Shown in pieces: positions 37,858 to 47,141 of a stretch of DNA of 53,741 bases (position 1 is the stretch's first letter; every line of letters begins with the position of its first letter). The translations under genes were made by a program, and so were the position numbers. The stretch lies in NCBI GenBank assembly GCA_964552675.1, contig CAZKHJ010000015.1, positions 1-53,741 on the forward strand, written 5' to 3'. The DNA is from Sulfurimicrobium sp964552675. Its GTDB lineage: Bacteria; Pseudomonadota; Gammaproteobacteria; Burkholderiales; Sulfuricellaceae. A model generated the notes under the pieces. That model made no database searches, was not told where the DNA came from, and was given only the letters and a program-made list of their open reading frames with translations.

Positions 37858-38694
37858 ATGGTTAAACTCAAAGGATTGGGGCGCGGACTTGATGCGTTGC
37901 TGGCGAGCGATGATGCCGGCGTGGCGGGGGAAACGCTGCAGCAACTGGCCGTGACGATGCTGCAGCCAGGCAAGTACCAGCCCCGCACGCACATGGATCA
38001 GGAATCGTTGCAGCAACTGGCGGATTCGATCAAGGCGCAGGGGGTCATGCAGCCGGTGCTGGTACGGCCGGTATCTGCGGAGCGCTATGAAATCATCGCC
38101 GGTGAGCGCCGCTGGCGTGCCGCCCAACTGGCTGGCCTAAGCGAGATCCCGGCGCTGGTGCGGGAGATTGCCGATGAAGCAGCGCTTGCCATGGCCCTGA
38201 TTGAAAATATCCAGCGCGAAAATCTTAACCCGCTGGAAGAAGCGCATGGTATTCAGCGTCTGGTGAACGAGTTTGCGCTCACTCACCAGAGCGCTGCCGA
38301 AGCGGTGGGCCGCTCGCGCAGCGCCGTGACCAATTTGCTGCGCCTGCTGAATCTGGCGCCACGGGTACAGGAAATGATGATGCAGAATCTGCTCGACATG
38401 GGACATGCTCGCGCACTGCTTGGTCTGACGCAGGTCAAGCAGATCGATGCTGCGCACGAAATCATCAACAAGGGTCTGTCGGTGCGCGAAGCGGAAAAGC
38501 TGGCGCAGCGCCTGCACAAGCCGGCTGATCTGCGTAGGCCGGAACCGGATCGTGACGTGTTGCACCGGCAGGAAGAACTGGCAGAGAAACTCGGCGCACG
38601 CGTGACCCTGACGCCGCGCAAGGGCGGCAAAGGCCGTCTGGTCATTGATTATGACAATCTGGAGCAGCTCGACGGCATTATCGCCAGGTTCTGA
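37858..38694 (+). CDS. parB: Chromosome partitioning protein ParB
   Basis: CTP-dependent clamp that loads at parS and spreads. The 278 residues include an N-terminal KLKGLGRGLDALLA segment for ParA contact, the CTP-binding core (GERRWRAAQLAGL; ENIQRENLNPLEEA), a helix-turn-helix (SAAEAVGRSRSAVTNLLRLL) and a C-terminal dimerisation domain. Three parS-like sites within the window lie 10.0 kb upstream, 3.4 kb upstream and 13.6 kb downstream. Confidence 0.97.
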   Translation: MVKLKGLGRGLDALLASDDAGVAGETLQQLAVTMLQPGKYQPRTHMDQESLQQLADSIKAQGVMQPVLVRPVSAERYEIIAGERRWRAAQLAGLSEIPALVREIADEAALAMALIENIQRENLNPLEEAHGIQRLVNEFALTHQSAAEAVGRSRSAVTNLLRLLNLAPRVQEMMMQNLLDMGHARALLGLTQVKQIDAAHEIINKGLSVREAEKLAQRLHKPADLRRPEPDRDVLHRQEELAEKLGARVTLTPRKGGKGRLVIDYDNLEQLDGIIARF

Positions 38695-38753
38695 AGTCGG
38701 CTTGCCCGACAACGCCAACGTATAACCTTAACTTATTCAATCATAAGAATGGT

Positions 38754-38782
38754 TTGACGTTCCGGCGAGAGTATATTATGAT
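38754..38782 (+). promoter_or_regulatory. Promoter of the ATP synthase operon
   Basis: TTGACG (38754-38759, 5/6) and TATGAT (38777-38782, 5/6) are spaced exactly 17 bp. They end 31 bases before the atpI start, in the 119-bp gap after parB. It is the best sigma70-type match I found in the window. Confidence 0.7.
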
Positions 38783-38813
38783 TTACTGATTTTTCGCAGT
38801 TCCGAAAACGGTC

Positions 38814-39179
38814 GTGTACGCAAACCGTATCATGATGTATCAGGCCGTAGCCGCCGCGATTTGCGCTTTTCTGGCTTATGTTGTCATGGGTGAACCTGCC
38901 GCTGGCGCGGCGTGGTTTGGCGGCATGGTTGCATTGTCAAATACCGTGCTGCTGGCCTGGCGCATGCGAGCAGGGGCGCGGAAATCTTCGCAGGATCCAC
39001 GATTGGAGCTGGCCAAGCTGGTCCGTTCCAGCATGGAGCGCTTTTTTGTGGTCGCGCTGCTGATGGCAGCGGGATTGGGGTGGATGAAACTGATGCCGTT
39101 GCCTTTGCTGGCCGGTTTCGCTCTGGGGCAGTTGGCCCTGGTGGTTTCAACAATAATCAGTGGAATAGAGAAACAATAA
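38814..39179 (+). CDS. atpI: ATP synthase protein I
   Basis: A small 121-residue membrane protein heading the atp operon. Four hydrophobic segments are visible (around YQAVAAAICAFLAYVVMG, AWFGGMVALSNTVLLAW, FFVVALLMAAGLGWMKL and LLAGFALGQLALVVSTII). AtpI helps assemble the c-ring and may carry Mg2+, but is not part of the finished enzyme. I use the GTG at 38814, 31 bases past the promoter -10; ATGs at 38832 and 38835 are alternatives. Its stop abuts the atpB ATG directly. Confidence 0.85.
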   Translation: MYANRIMMYQAVAAAICAFLAYVVMGEPAAGAAWFGGMVALSNTVLLAWRMRAGARKSSQDPRLELAKLVRSSMERFFVVALLMAAGLGWMKLMPLPLLAGFALGQLALVVSTIISGIEKQ

Positions 39180-40040
39180 ATGTCTGGCGAAACGCAAACC
39201 TCCGCGGAATATATCAAGCATCACCTGCAAAACCTGACTTATGGCCAGCTGCCCGATGGTAGCTGGGGCGTTGCCCACAGCGCGGAGCAGGCCAAGGCAA
39301 TGGGATTCTGGGCGATCAATCTGGATACAACGATCATCTCTTTTGTGCTGGGTGCGGTTTTCCTGTTCTTTTTTGCCAGGGCGGCACAAAAAGCTTCCGC
39401 TGGTGTACCGACCGGCCTGCAGAATTTTGTCGAATGGATCGTTGATTTCATTGATGGCAGTGTGCGTGGCTCGTTTACTGCCAAAAATGATCTGGTGGCC
39501 CCGCTGGCGCTAACCATTTTTGCCTGGATTCTGCTGATGAATCTGATGGATCTGCTGCCGATCGATTATCTGCCGTTTGTCGCTCACGCCGCTGGCGTGC
39601 CTTTTCTCAAGGTTGTGCCGACTACTGATCCCAACGCCACCTTTGGCATGTCCATCGCAGTATTTGTGCTGGTGGTGTATTACAGTATCAAGATGAAAGG
39701 CTTGGGCGGTTTTATCGGTGAACTGACACTGCAGCCCTTTGGCAAGTTCGGCTTGCCTGCCAACCTGTTCCTTGAGGGCGTCAACCTGATCGCCAAGCCG
39801 GTTTCTCTCGCCCTGCGTCTGTTCGGCAACATGTATGCGGGTGAAATGATCTTCATCCTGATCGCCATCATGGGCGCGTCGGCCAGCATTACCCTCGGCA
39901 CCACCGTGCTGTTCGGCTCCCAGATCCTCCTCTCGCTGGGCTGGGCGATTTTTCATATTCTGATTGTTACGCTGCAGGCCTTCATTTTCATGACGCTTAC
40001 CATTGTTTACATGGATATGGCGCATCAGGAACACCATTAA
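39180..40040 (+). CDS. atpB: ATP synthase Fo subunit a
   Basis: Stator half-channel subunit in the membrane, 286 residues. The conserved proton-path helix carries the essential Arg in NLIAKPVSLALRLFGNMYAGEM, and the last helix has ILIVTLQAFIFMTLTIVYMDMA. The N-terminal extension before the first membrane helix is common in Betaproteobacteria. Translation should be coupled to atpI, whose stop it abuts. Confidence 0.97.
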   Translation: MSGETQTSAEYIKHHLQNLTYGQLPDGSWGVAHSAEQAKAMGFWAINLDTTIISFVLGAVFLFFFARAAQKASAGVPTGLQNFVEWIVDFIDGSVRGSFTAKNDLVAPLALTIFAWILLMNLMDLLPIDYLPFVAHAAGVPFLKVVPTTDPNATFGMSIAVFVLVVYYSIKMKGLGGFIGELTLQPFGKFGLPANLFLEGVNLIAKPVSLALRLFGNMYAGEMIFILIAIMGASASITLGTTVLFGSQILLSLGWAIFHILIVTLQAFIFMTLTIVYMDMAHQEHH

Positions 40041-40087
40041 TATTTTTAATTCAGTAACTTAACTTTGTAATTTAACAGGAGAAATAA

Positions 40088-40321
40088 ATGGAACACGCAC
40101 TGCTTTTTATCGCTGGCGCGATCATGATGGGTTTGGGTGCACTTGGTGCAGCCGTGGGTATTGGTATCCTGGGCGGCCGCTTCCTTGAAGGTGCGGCTCG
40201 TCAGCCGGAACTGATCCCGATGCTGCGTACCCAGTTCTTCGTGGTGATGGGTCTGGTCGATGCGGTGCCGATGATTGCTGTTGGTATCGCCATGTATGTC
40301 CTTTTCGCTGTGGCCGGCTAA
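40088..40321 (+). CDS. atpE: ATP synthase Fo subunit c
   Basis: A 77-residue hairpin of two membrane helices that forms the rotor ring. The first helix is glycine-rich (GALGAAVGIGILGG), the loop carries RQPE and the second helix has the ion-binding carboxylate D58 in FFVVMGLVDAVPMIAVGI. Asp rather than Glu, and no Na+ signature, indicates proton coupling. A strong Shine-Dalgarno (ACAGGAGA) precedes it, as expected for the most abundant subunit. Confidence 0.98.
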   Translation: MEHALLFIAGAIMMGLGALGAAVGIGILGGRFLEGAARQPELIPMLRTQFFVVMGLVDAVPMIAVGIAMYVLFAVAG

Positions 40322-40358
40322 GCTTGCCTGTAATCAATAACTCAAGAAAGGTTCGTGC

Positions 40359-40829
40359 ATGAATATCAATGCAACCCTTCTCGGGCAAACGATCATGTTC
40401 ATCATGTTCGTCTGGTTCTGCATGAAATTTGTGTGGCCGCCCATCATGCAGGCGCTGACCGAGCGCAAAAAATTGATCGCCGACGGCCTGGCCGCCGGGG
40501 AACGCGGCAAGCATGAGCTGGAGCTGGCTTCACGTCGTGCCACCGAGTCCATGCATGACGCCAAGCAAAAGGCGGCGGAAGTGATTGCTCAGGCAGAAAA
40601 ACGCGCATCCCAGATTATCGAGGAAGCAAAAAATACTGCCAAGGAAGAAGGTGATCGACTCGTTGCCGGTGCAAAGGCGGAAATCGATCAGGAAGTCAAT
40701 CGGGCGCGTGAAATCCTGCGTCAGCAGGTGGCCGAACTGGCCGTTGCGGGTGCCGAAAAAATCCTGCGTCGCGAAGTTGATGCCAAGGCTCATGCCGAGT
40801 TGTTGACCTTGCTCAAGAACGAAATCTAG
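40359..40829 (+). CDS. atpF: ATP synthase Fo subunit b
   Basis: Peripheral stalk subunit, 156 residues. One N-terminal membrane helix (LLGQTIMFIMFVWFCMKFVW) is followed by a long charged coiled coil (ERKKLIADGLAAGERGKHEL onward). Its length matches E. coli subunit b. A good AAGAAAGG site lies upstream. Confidence 0.97.
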   Translation: MNINATLLGQTIMFIMFVWFCMKFVWPPIMQALTERKKLIADGLAAGERGKHELELASRRATESMHDAKQKAAEVIAQAEKRASQIIEEAKNTAKEEGDRLVAGAKAEIDQEVNRAREILRQQVAELAVAGAEKILRREVDAKAHAELLTLLKNEI

Positions 40830-40840
40830 GCGGCGACTTT

Positions 40841-41374
40841 ATGGAAATCGTTACGATAGCAAGGCCCTACGCCGAAGCTTTGTATCGCCTGGCAAGCCAG
40901 AAGGCTGCGTTGGCCGAGTGGTCGCGTATGCTTGAGACCGCTTCGGCGGTGGTGGGCGATGCCACGATGAGCGATGCGATTGCCAATCCCAAGTTCACAC
41001 GCGCCAATGTGGAACAGGTTTTCCTCGCGGTAATGGACAAGGAGCTGAACGAGGAAGGCAAGAACCTGGTTCGCCTGTTGCTCGAAAATGGCCGGCTTGC
41101 GCTGTTGCCGGTCATTACGGAACAGTTCGAAAAGCTGAAGGCGGAACAGAGCGGTCAGATCGAAGCCGATATTGCCAGCGCTTACCCGCTGTCCGATGAG
41201 CAAGTGAAGGAAATGGTTGGTCTGCTCGAAAAGCGCTTTGCACGAAAAGTGTCGGCGCATGTCAGCGTGGACCCGGAATTGATAGGCGGCGTAAAAATTA
41301 ATGCCGGCGACGTGGTGATCGACGCCTCTGTGCGCGGCCAGTTGCATAACATGGCCTTTGCGCTGAAACGCTAG
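40841..41374 (+). CDS. atpH: ATP synthase F1 subunit delta
   Basis: Connects the peripheral stalk to the top of F1; 177 residues. The N-terminal helical bundle (IARPYAEALYRLASQ) and the conserved C-terminal segment DPELIGGVKINAGDVVIDASVRGQL are typical. It lies 11 bases after atpF and 12 before atpA. Confidence 0.97.
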   Translation: MEIVTIARPYAEALYRLASQKAALAEWSRMLETASAVVGDATMSDAIANPKFTRANVEQVFLAVMDKELNEEGKNLVRLLLENGRLALLPVITEQFEKLKAEQSGQIEADIASAYPLSDEQVKEMVGLLEKRFARKVSAHVSVDPELIGGVKINAGDVVIDASVRGQLHNMAFALKR

Positions 41375-41386
41375 GAGATATAAAGA

Positions 41387-42928
41387 ATGCAGTTAAATCC
41401 CTCAGAGATCAGTGACCTGATCAAGAGCAAGATCGAAAACTTTGCCACTGCCGCCGAGGCGCGCAACCAGGGTACGGTAGTGTCGGTAACCGACGGTATC
41501 GTGCGTATCCATGGTTTGAGCGACGTGATGCAGGGCGAAATGCTGGAATTTCCCGGCAATACCTTCGGCCTGGCGCTCAACCTCGAGCGCGACTCCGTTG
41601 GCGCCGTGGTGTTGGGCGAGTACGAGCACATTACCGAGGGTGACACCGTCAAGTGCACCGGCAAGATTCTCGAAGTGCCGGTGGGCGAGGCCCTGATCGG
41701 CCGTGTGGTGAACTCCCTGGGTCAGCCGATTGACGGCAAGGGTCCGGTCAATGCGGCCGCCACCTCACCGATCGAAAAAGTGGCACCGGGCGTGATTTCG
41801 CGTCAGTCCGTTTCGCAGCCGCTGCAAACCGGCCTGAAATCAGTTGACGCCATGGTGCCGATTGGCCGCGGGCAGCGTGAACTGATCATCGGCGACCGCC
41901 AGACCGGCAAGACCGCCGTTGCCGTTGATGCCATCATCAACCAGAAAGGTACCGGCGTGATCTGTATTTACGTCGCCGTGGGCCAGAAGGCATCTTCCAT
42001 CGCCAACGTGGTGCGCAAGCTCGAAGAGCATGGCGCCATGGGCCACACCATCGTGGTTGCCGCCACTTCCTCCGATCCCGCTGCCATGCAGTACATAGCG
42101 CCGTACGCAGGCTGCACCATGGGTGAATTCTTCCGCGATCGCGGTGAAGACGCCCTGATCGTTTATGACGACCTGACCAAGCAGGCTTGGGCATACCGTC
42201 AGATTTCCCTGCTGCTGCGCCGCCCGCCGGGCCGCGAAGCTTATCCGGGCGACGTGTTCTACCTGCACTCCCGCCTGCTGGAGCGTGCTGCTCGCGTGAA
42301 CGCCGACCATATCGAAAAAATCACCAATGGTGCCGTCAAGGGCAAGACCGGTTCGCTTACCGCGCTGCCGGTGATTGAAACCCAGGCTGGTGACGTATCT
42401 GCTTTCGTTCCGACCAACGTGATTTCGATTACCGACGGCCAGATCTTCCTGGAAAGCGATCTGTTCAATGCCGGCATCCGCCCCGCGATCAACGCCGGCC
42501 TGTCCGTGTCCCGCGTCGGTGGCGCAGCCCAGACCAAGGCGATCAAGAAGCTGGGCGGCGGTATTCGTCTGGCTCTGGCGCAATATCGTGAACTGGCTGC
42601 CTTTGCGCAGTTTGCTTCCGATCTGGACGAAGCCACCCGCAAGCAGCTGGAGCGCGGCAAACTGGTGACCGAACTGATGAAGCAGAACCAGTATTCGCCG
42701 ATGTCGATTTCCGAAATGGCCGTAACGCTGTACGCCGTCAACAAGGGCTACATGGACGATGTGGATGTGAAGAAGGCCCTGGCCTTTGAAGCCGCTCTGC
42801 AGGCATTCATGAAGAGCAAGCACGGCGCCCTGATGAACACCATCGAGAGCGAGCGTGATGTGAGCGCGGACAGCGAGAAGACCCTGACTGCCGCCATTGA
42901 CGAGTTCAAGGCCAGCTCGGTTTACTAA
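41387..42928 (+). CDS. atpA: ATP synthase F1 subunit alpha
   Basis: Non-catalytic nucleotide-binding subunit, 513 residues. Walker A is GDRQTGKTAVA and the alpha signature PAINAGLSVSRVG is complete. It has the regulatory N-terminal QLNPSEISDLIKSKI helix that contacts delta. Length and motifs match the E. coli subunit, and the AGGAGA Shine-Dalgarno is strong. Confidence 0.98.
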   Translation: MQLNPSEISDLIKSKIENFATAAEARNQGTVVSVTDGIVRIHGLSDVMQGEMLEFPGNTFGLALNLERDSVGAVVLGEYEHITEGDTVKCTGKILEVPVGEALIGRVVNSLGQPIDGKGPVNAAATSPIEKVAPGVISRQSVSQPLQTGLKSVDAMVPIGRGQRELIIGDRQTGKTAVAVDAIINQKGTGVICIYVAVGQKASSIANVVRKLEEHGAMGHTIVVAATSSDPAAMQYIAPYAGCTMGEFFRDRGEDALIVYDDLTKQAWAYRQISLLLRRPPGREAYPGDVFYLHSRLLERAARVNADHIEKITNGAVKGKTGSLTALPVIETQAGDVSAFVPTNVISITDGQIFLESDLFNAGIRPAINAGLSVSRVGGAAQTKAIKKLGGGIRLALAQYRELAAFAQFASDLDEATRKQLERGKLVTELMKQNQYSPMSISEMAVTLYAVNKGYMDDVDVKKALAFEAALQAFMKSKHGALMNTIESERDVSADSEKTLTAAIDEFKASSVY

Positions 42929-42960
42929 ACCGTAATGGAATATAGACTTAGGACTGAATA

Positions 42961-43824
42961 ATGGCGAGCGGAAAAGAGATTCGGACCAAGATCAAAAGCG
43001 TCCAGAATACCCAGAAGATCACTCGCGCCATGGAAATGGTGGCGGCATCCAAAATGCGCAAGGCGCAGGACCGGATGCGTGCGGCCCGCCCCTATGGCGA
43101 AAAGATTCGCAATGTCGCGGCCCATTTGAGCCATGCTCACCCCGAATACAAGCATGCCTTCCTGATCCAGCGCGAGAGCGTGAAGCGGGTTGGCGTGATC
43201 ATGGTGACTTCGGACAAGGGCTTGTGCGGCGGTCTCAATACCAACGTGATTCGCATGGTGCTGAACCAGATGAAAAGCTGGGAAGCCTCCGGTGTCGAAG
43301 TGAGCGCCTGTGCTCTGGGCGGCAAGGGCTTCGGATTCCTGCAGCGTATGGGCGGCAATGTGCTGTCTCATGTGACAGGCTTGGGTGATGCGCCGCATCT
43401 GGAAAAACTGATCGGACCGGTAAAAGTCATGCTTGACGCCTACATGAATGGCGCCATTGATGAATTGCATCTGTGTTATACCCGCTTCGTCAATACCATG
43501 AAGCAGGAGCCGGTTCTGGAAAAAATCCTGCCGCTGTCCGGTGCGGAATTGGGCGCGGCACAGGGCCACTGGGACTACATCTACGAACCTGATGCAAAAT
43601 CGGTGATTGATGAACTGATGACCCGCTATATCGAGGCATTGGTTTACCAGGCGGTGGCAGAGAACATGGCATCGGAACAGAGTGCTCGCATGGTGGCGAT
43701 GAAAGCGGCGTCTGACAACGCCGGCAACGTCATTGACGAGCTCAAGCTGATCTACAACAAGACCCGTCAGGCAGCGATTACCAAAGAGTTGTCCGAAATC
43801 GTTGCCGGTGCGGCTGCGGTTTGA
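42961..43824 (+). CDS. atpG: ATP synthase F1 subunit gamma
   Basis: Central shaft subunit, 287 residues, opening ASGKEIRTKIKSVQNTQKIT with KAMEMVAASKMRKAQ-like coiled coil and ending in the conserved MKAASDNAGN and YNKTRQAAITKELSEIVAGA, which enters the alpha-beta ring. It lies 32 bases after atpA. Confidence 0.98.
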   Translation: MASGKEIRTKIKSVQNTQKITRAMEMVAASKMRKAQDRMRAARPYGEKIRNVAAHLSHAHPEYKHAFLIQRESVKRVGVIMVTSDKGLCGGLNTNVIRMVLNQMKSWEASGVEVSACALGGKGFGFLQRMGGNVLSHVTGLGDAPHLEKLIGPVKVMLDAYMNGAIDELHLCYTRFVNTMKQEPVLEKILPLSGAELGAAQGHWDYIYEPDAKSVIDELMTRYIEALVYQAVAENMASEQSARMVAMKAASDNAGNVIDELKLIYNKTRQAAITKELSEIVAGAAAV

Positions 43825-43863
43825 TAGCGGATCTCAAAGAATCAACAGTATCGAGGATAGAAA

Positions 43864-45243
43864 ATGAGCCAAGGTAAAGTGGTGCAAATCATTGGGCCGG
43901 TGGTGGACGTGGAATTCCCCCGCGACGCCATGCCCAAGGTATATGACGCCTTAAAAATGGAAGAGGTTGGCCTGACCCTGGAAGTGCAGCAGCAACTGGG
44001 TGATGGTGTGGTGCGTTCGATTGCGATGGGCTCCACCGACGGCTTGCGCCGCGGTATGGCGGTGAGTGGCACGGGCGCGGCGATTTCCGTGCCGGTGGGC
44101 ACCAAGACCCTGGGCCGCATCATGGACGTGCTGGGCAACCCCATCGACGAAATGGGCCCGATCGGCAACGACACCAGTTGGGGTATTCACCGCAAGGCGC
44201 CGGCTTTCGACGAACTGGCTGCCTCCAACGAGCTGCTGGAAACGGGCATCAAGGTGATCGACCTGATCTGTCCGTTTGCCAAGGGCGGCAAGGTGGGCCT
44301 GTTCGGTGGCGCCGGTGTGGGCAAGACTGTGAACATGATGGAACTGATCCGTAACATCGCGGTGGAACACAGCGGTTACTCCGTGTTCGCCGGCGTGGGT
44401 GAGCGTACCCGTGAAGGTAACGACTTCTACCACGAAATGAAGGAAGGCGGCGTGCTGGACAAGGTTTCCCTGGTCTATGGCCAGATGAACGAGCCGCCGG
44501 GCAACCGTTTGCGCGTGGCACTGACCGGCCTGACCATGGCCGAGTATTTCCGCGACGAAGGCCGCGACGTGCTGCTGTTCATCGACAACATCTACCGTTA
44601 CACCCTGGCCGGAACCGAAGTGTCCGCGCTGCTGGGCCGTATGCCTTCCGCCGTGGGTTACCAGCCGACGCTGGCCGAGGAAATGGGCCGCCTGCAGGAG
44701 CGCATTACTTCCACCAAGAAGGGCTCCATTACTTCAATTCAGGCCGTTTACGTGCCTGCGGACGACTTGACCGACCCGTCGCCTGCGACCACCTTCGCCC
44801 ACCTGGATGCGACCGTGGTGCTGTCCCGTCAGGTGGCCGAACTGGGTATTTACCCTGCCGTGGATCCGCTGGATTCGACCTCCCGCCAGCTCGACCCGCT
44901 GGTGGTGGGCGAGGAGCATTACACCGTGGCCCGCGCTGTGCAGTCCACGCTGCAGCGCTACAAGGAACTGCGTGACATTATCGCGATTCTGGGTATGGAC
45001 GAGCTCTCTCCTGAAGACAAGCTGGCCGTGGCCCGTGCGCGTAAAATCCAGCGCTTCCTGTCGCAGCCCTTCTTCGTGGCTGAAGTGTTCACCGGCAGCC
45101 CGGGCAAGTATGTGTCCCTCAAGGATACCATCTCCGGCTTCAAGGGCATCGTCAACGGCGAATACGATCACCTCCCGGAACAAGCGTTCTACATGGTGGG
45201 TGGCATCGAGGAAGCCGTCGAAAAAGCCAAGACCATCCAGTAA
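43864..45243 (+). CDS. atpD: ATP synthase F1 subunit beta
   Basis: Catalytic subunit, 459 residues. Walker A GGAGVGKTVNMMELI, the catalytic Glu in GVGERTREGNDFY, Walker B VLLFIDNIYR and the signature PALDST-type block (here PAVDPLDSTSRQL) are present. It uses FIDNIYR where E. coli has FVDNIYR. Confidence 0.98.
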   Translation: MSQGKVVQIIGPVVDVEFPRDAMPKVYDALKMEEVGLTLEVQQQLGDGVVRSIAMGSTDGLRRGMAVSGTGAAISVPVGTKTLGRIMDVLGNPIDEMGPIGNDTSWGIHRKAPAFDELAASNELLETGIKVIDLICPFAKGGKVGLFGGAGVGKTVNMMELIRNIAVEHSGYSVFAGVGERTREGNDFYHEMKEGGVLDKVSLVYGQMNEPPGNRLRVALTGLTMAEYFRDEGRDVLLFIDNIYRYTLAGTEVSALLGRMPSAVGYQPTLAEEMGRLQERITSTKKGSITSIQAVYVPADDLTDPSPATTFAHLDATVVLSRQVAELGIYPAVDPLDSTSRQLDPLVVGEEHYTVARAVQSTLQRYKELRDIIAILGMDELSPEDKLAVARARKIQRFLSQPFFVAEVFTGSPGKYVSLKDTISGFKGIVNGEYDHLPEQAFYMVGGIEEAVEKAKTIQ

Positions 45244-45255
45244 AGGACGCCAATC

Positions 45256-45684
45256 ATGGCAATGACCATACATGTGGACGTGGTAAGCGCCGAGCAGTCC
45301 ATTTTTTCCGGCCAGGCGGAGTTTCTCGCCGCACCGGCAGCGGGGGGCGAAGTTGGGATTCACCCGCGCCATGCGCCGTTAATTTCGCGCATGAAGCCGG
45401 GTACGGTACGGGTAAAGATCCCCGACCAGGCCGAGGAAGAGCTGTTCTTTGTCTCTGGCGGTATTCTTGAAGTGCAGCCGCAAGTGGTGACCATCCTGGC
45501 TGATACCGCCTTGCGCGGCAAGGATCTGGATGAGGCCAAGGCGCAGGATGCCAAGCGGCGTGCGGAAGAAGCGCTGAAGGATCGTTCCGCTGCGATGGAT
45601 TACGCCAAGGCAGAAGCCGAACTGGCGGAAGCCGTGGCGCAGATTCGCGCCATACAGCATATTCGCAGGCAGGCCGGTCACTAG
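45256..45684 (+). CDS. atpC: ATP synthase F1 subunit epsilon
   Basis: Rotor subunit and ATPase inhibitor, 142 residues: an N-terminal beta-sandwich (VDVVSAEQSIFSGQAEFLAAPAA; GEVGIHPRHAPLI) and a C-terminal two-helix inhibitory domain (LDEAKAQDAKRRAEEALKD). It is the last gene of the operon; a terminator follows after 20 bases. A Shine-Dalgarno AAAGGACG supports the first ATG. Confidence 0.97.
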   Translation: MAMTIHVDVVSAEQSIFSGQAEFLAAPAAGGEVGIHPRHAPLISRMKPGTVRVKIPDQAEEELFFVSGGILEVQPQVVTILADTALRGKDLDEAKAQDAKRRAEEALKDRSAAMDYAKAEAELAEAVAQIRAIQHIRRQAGH

Positions 45685-45704
45685 GCTATTGGTGTGGGCA
45701 ATTG

Positions 45705-45735
45705 AAAAGGCAGCTTCGGCTGCCTTTTCTCTTTT
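45705..45735 (+). terminator. Rho-independent terminator of the atp operon
   Basis: Ten-base-pair stem AAAAGGCAGC/GCTGCCTTTT closed by a TTCG tetraloop (45715-45718), followed by T-rich sequence. A perfect TATAAT (45735-45740) immediately follows and may be the -10 of glmU, although no -35 is visible. Confidence 0.85.
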
Positions 45736-45763
45736 ATAATCCGATTTTTGTATCCGACTTGTC

Positions 45764-47137
45764 ATGCCACTACCTCTCGACATCGTTATTCTCGCCGCCG
45801 GAAAAGGCACCCGCATGGTATCCGCGCGCCCCAAGGTGTTGCATGAGCTGGCAGGCAAGCCCCTGCTCCTCCATGCGCTGGGCACGGCAAAAGCACTGGA
45901 TCCGGCAAATATTTGTGTGGTTTATGGCTACGGTGGAGAAATGGTTCCCCAGGCGGTATCCGATCCTGCGATACGCATGGCGTTGCAGGAACCCCAACTG
46001 GGTACGGGACACGCGCTGCAGCAGGCCTTGGCGTACCTCGATGCCAACCATGTGACCCTGGTGCTGTACGGTGATGTGCCGCTGATCCGCGCCGGGACCC
46101 TGCTGCCCCTGGTGCAGATGGCGCTGCCGGGCAAGGTGGCGCTGCTGACCATGGAAATGGCCGACCCTCATGGCTATGGACGCATCGTGCGCCACGAAGG
46201 CAAGGTGTTGCGCATCGTGGAAGAAAAGGATGCAAGCGCTGATGAACGCGCCATCAGGGAGGTCAATACCGGCATCATGGCGGTGCCTAACCAGTTCCTG
46301 CCGGCGTGGCTGGCATCACTGAAAAATCAGAATGCCCAGGGCGAATACTATCTTACTGACATCATCGCCCTGGCGGCAGAGCAGGGCATCGAGGTTCTGA
46401 CCGGTTCTCCCGCGCATCACTGGGAGGTGCTGGGCGTCAACAGCAAACAGCAGCTTGCACATCTGGAACGGCTATATCAGCACGAGCAGGCAAACAGCCT
46501 GCTGGAACGCGGCGTAACCCTGATTGACCCACGGCGGATCGATATTCGCGGTGAAGTGATTTGCGGCAGCGATGTTCAGATCGACGTCAATTGCGTGTTC
46601 GAAGGGCATGTCACACTGGAAGATGGCGTGAAAGTGGGCGCCAACTGCATCCTGCGCAATGTGGTGATTGCAGCAGGAACCCATATCGAACCATTCAGCC
46701 TGATCGAGCAGGCCACTATTGGCGCCGGCTGCCGTATCGGCCCGTATGCGAGAATCCGCCCGGGGACAGAATTGGCGGAGCAGGTCCACATCGGCAACTT
46801 CGTCGAACTGAAAAACAGCCAGGTAGGCTTCAACAGCAAGATCAATCATCTGAGCTACGTTGGCGATGCCACGGTGGGGGCGAAGGTGAATATCGGCGCG
46901 GGCACCATTACCTGCAACTACGATGGCGCCAACAAGCATAGAACGGTGATTGAAGACGGCGCCTTTATCGGCTCCGATACCCAGCTGGTGGCACCGGTAA
47001 CGGTGGGCAAGGGTGCTACTATCGGCGCCGGATCGACCATTACCAAGAATACGCCAGAAGGCGAGCTGACCCTGTCGCGTGCCAGGCAGGTAACCATTAA
47101 TGGCTGGAAACGGCCGGTCAAGAAAGTCGGGGAATAA
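45764..47137 (+). CDS. glmU: Bifunctional UDP-GlcNAc pyrophosphorylase / GlcN-1-P acetyltransferase
   Basis: Makes UDP-GlcNAc for peptidoglycan and LPS. The 457-residue protein has an N-terminal uridyltransferase domain (VILAAGKGTRMVSARPKVLH, residues 7-26; LYGDVPLI) and a C-terminal left-handed beta-helix of hexapeptide repeats with acetyltransferase residues in GNFVELKNSQVG and NYDGANKHRTVIEDG. It lies 4 bases before glmS, whose product supplies the sugar precursor. Confidence 0.97.
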   Translation: MPLPLDIVILAAGKGTRMVSARPKVLHELAGKPLLLHALGTAKALDPANICVVYGYGGEMVPQAVSDPAIRMALQEPQLGTGHALQQALAYLDANHVTLVLYGDVPLIRAGTLLPLVQMALPGKVALLTMEMADPHGYGRIVRHEGKVLRIVEEKDASADERAIREVNTGIMAVPNQFLPAWLASLKNQNAQGEYYLTDIIALAAEQGIEVLTGSPAHHWEVLGVNSKQQLAHLERLYQHEQANSLLERGVTLIDPRRIDIRGEVICGSDVQIDVNCVFEGHVTLEDGVKVGANCILRNVVIAAGTHIEPFSLIEQATIGAGCRIGPYARIRPGTELAEQVHIGNFVELKNSQVGFNSKINHLSYVGDATVGAKVNIGAGTITCNYDGANKHRTVIEDGAFIGSDTQLVAPVTVGKGATIGAGSTITKNTPEGELTLSRARQVTINGWKRPVKKVGE

Positions 47138-47141
47138 GCAA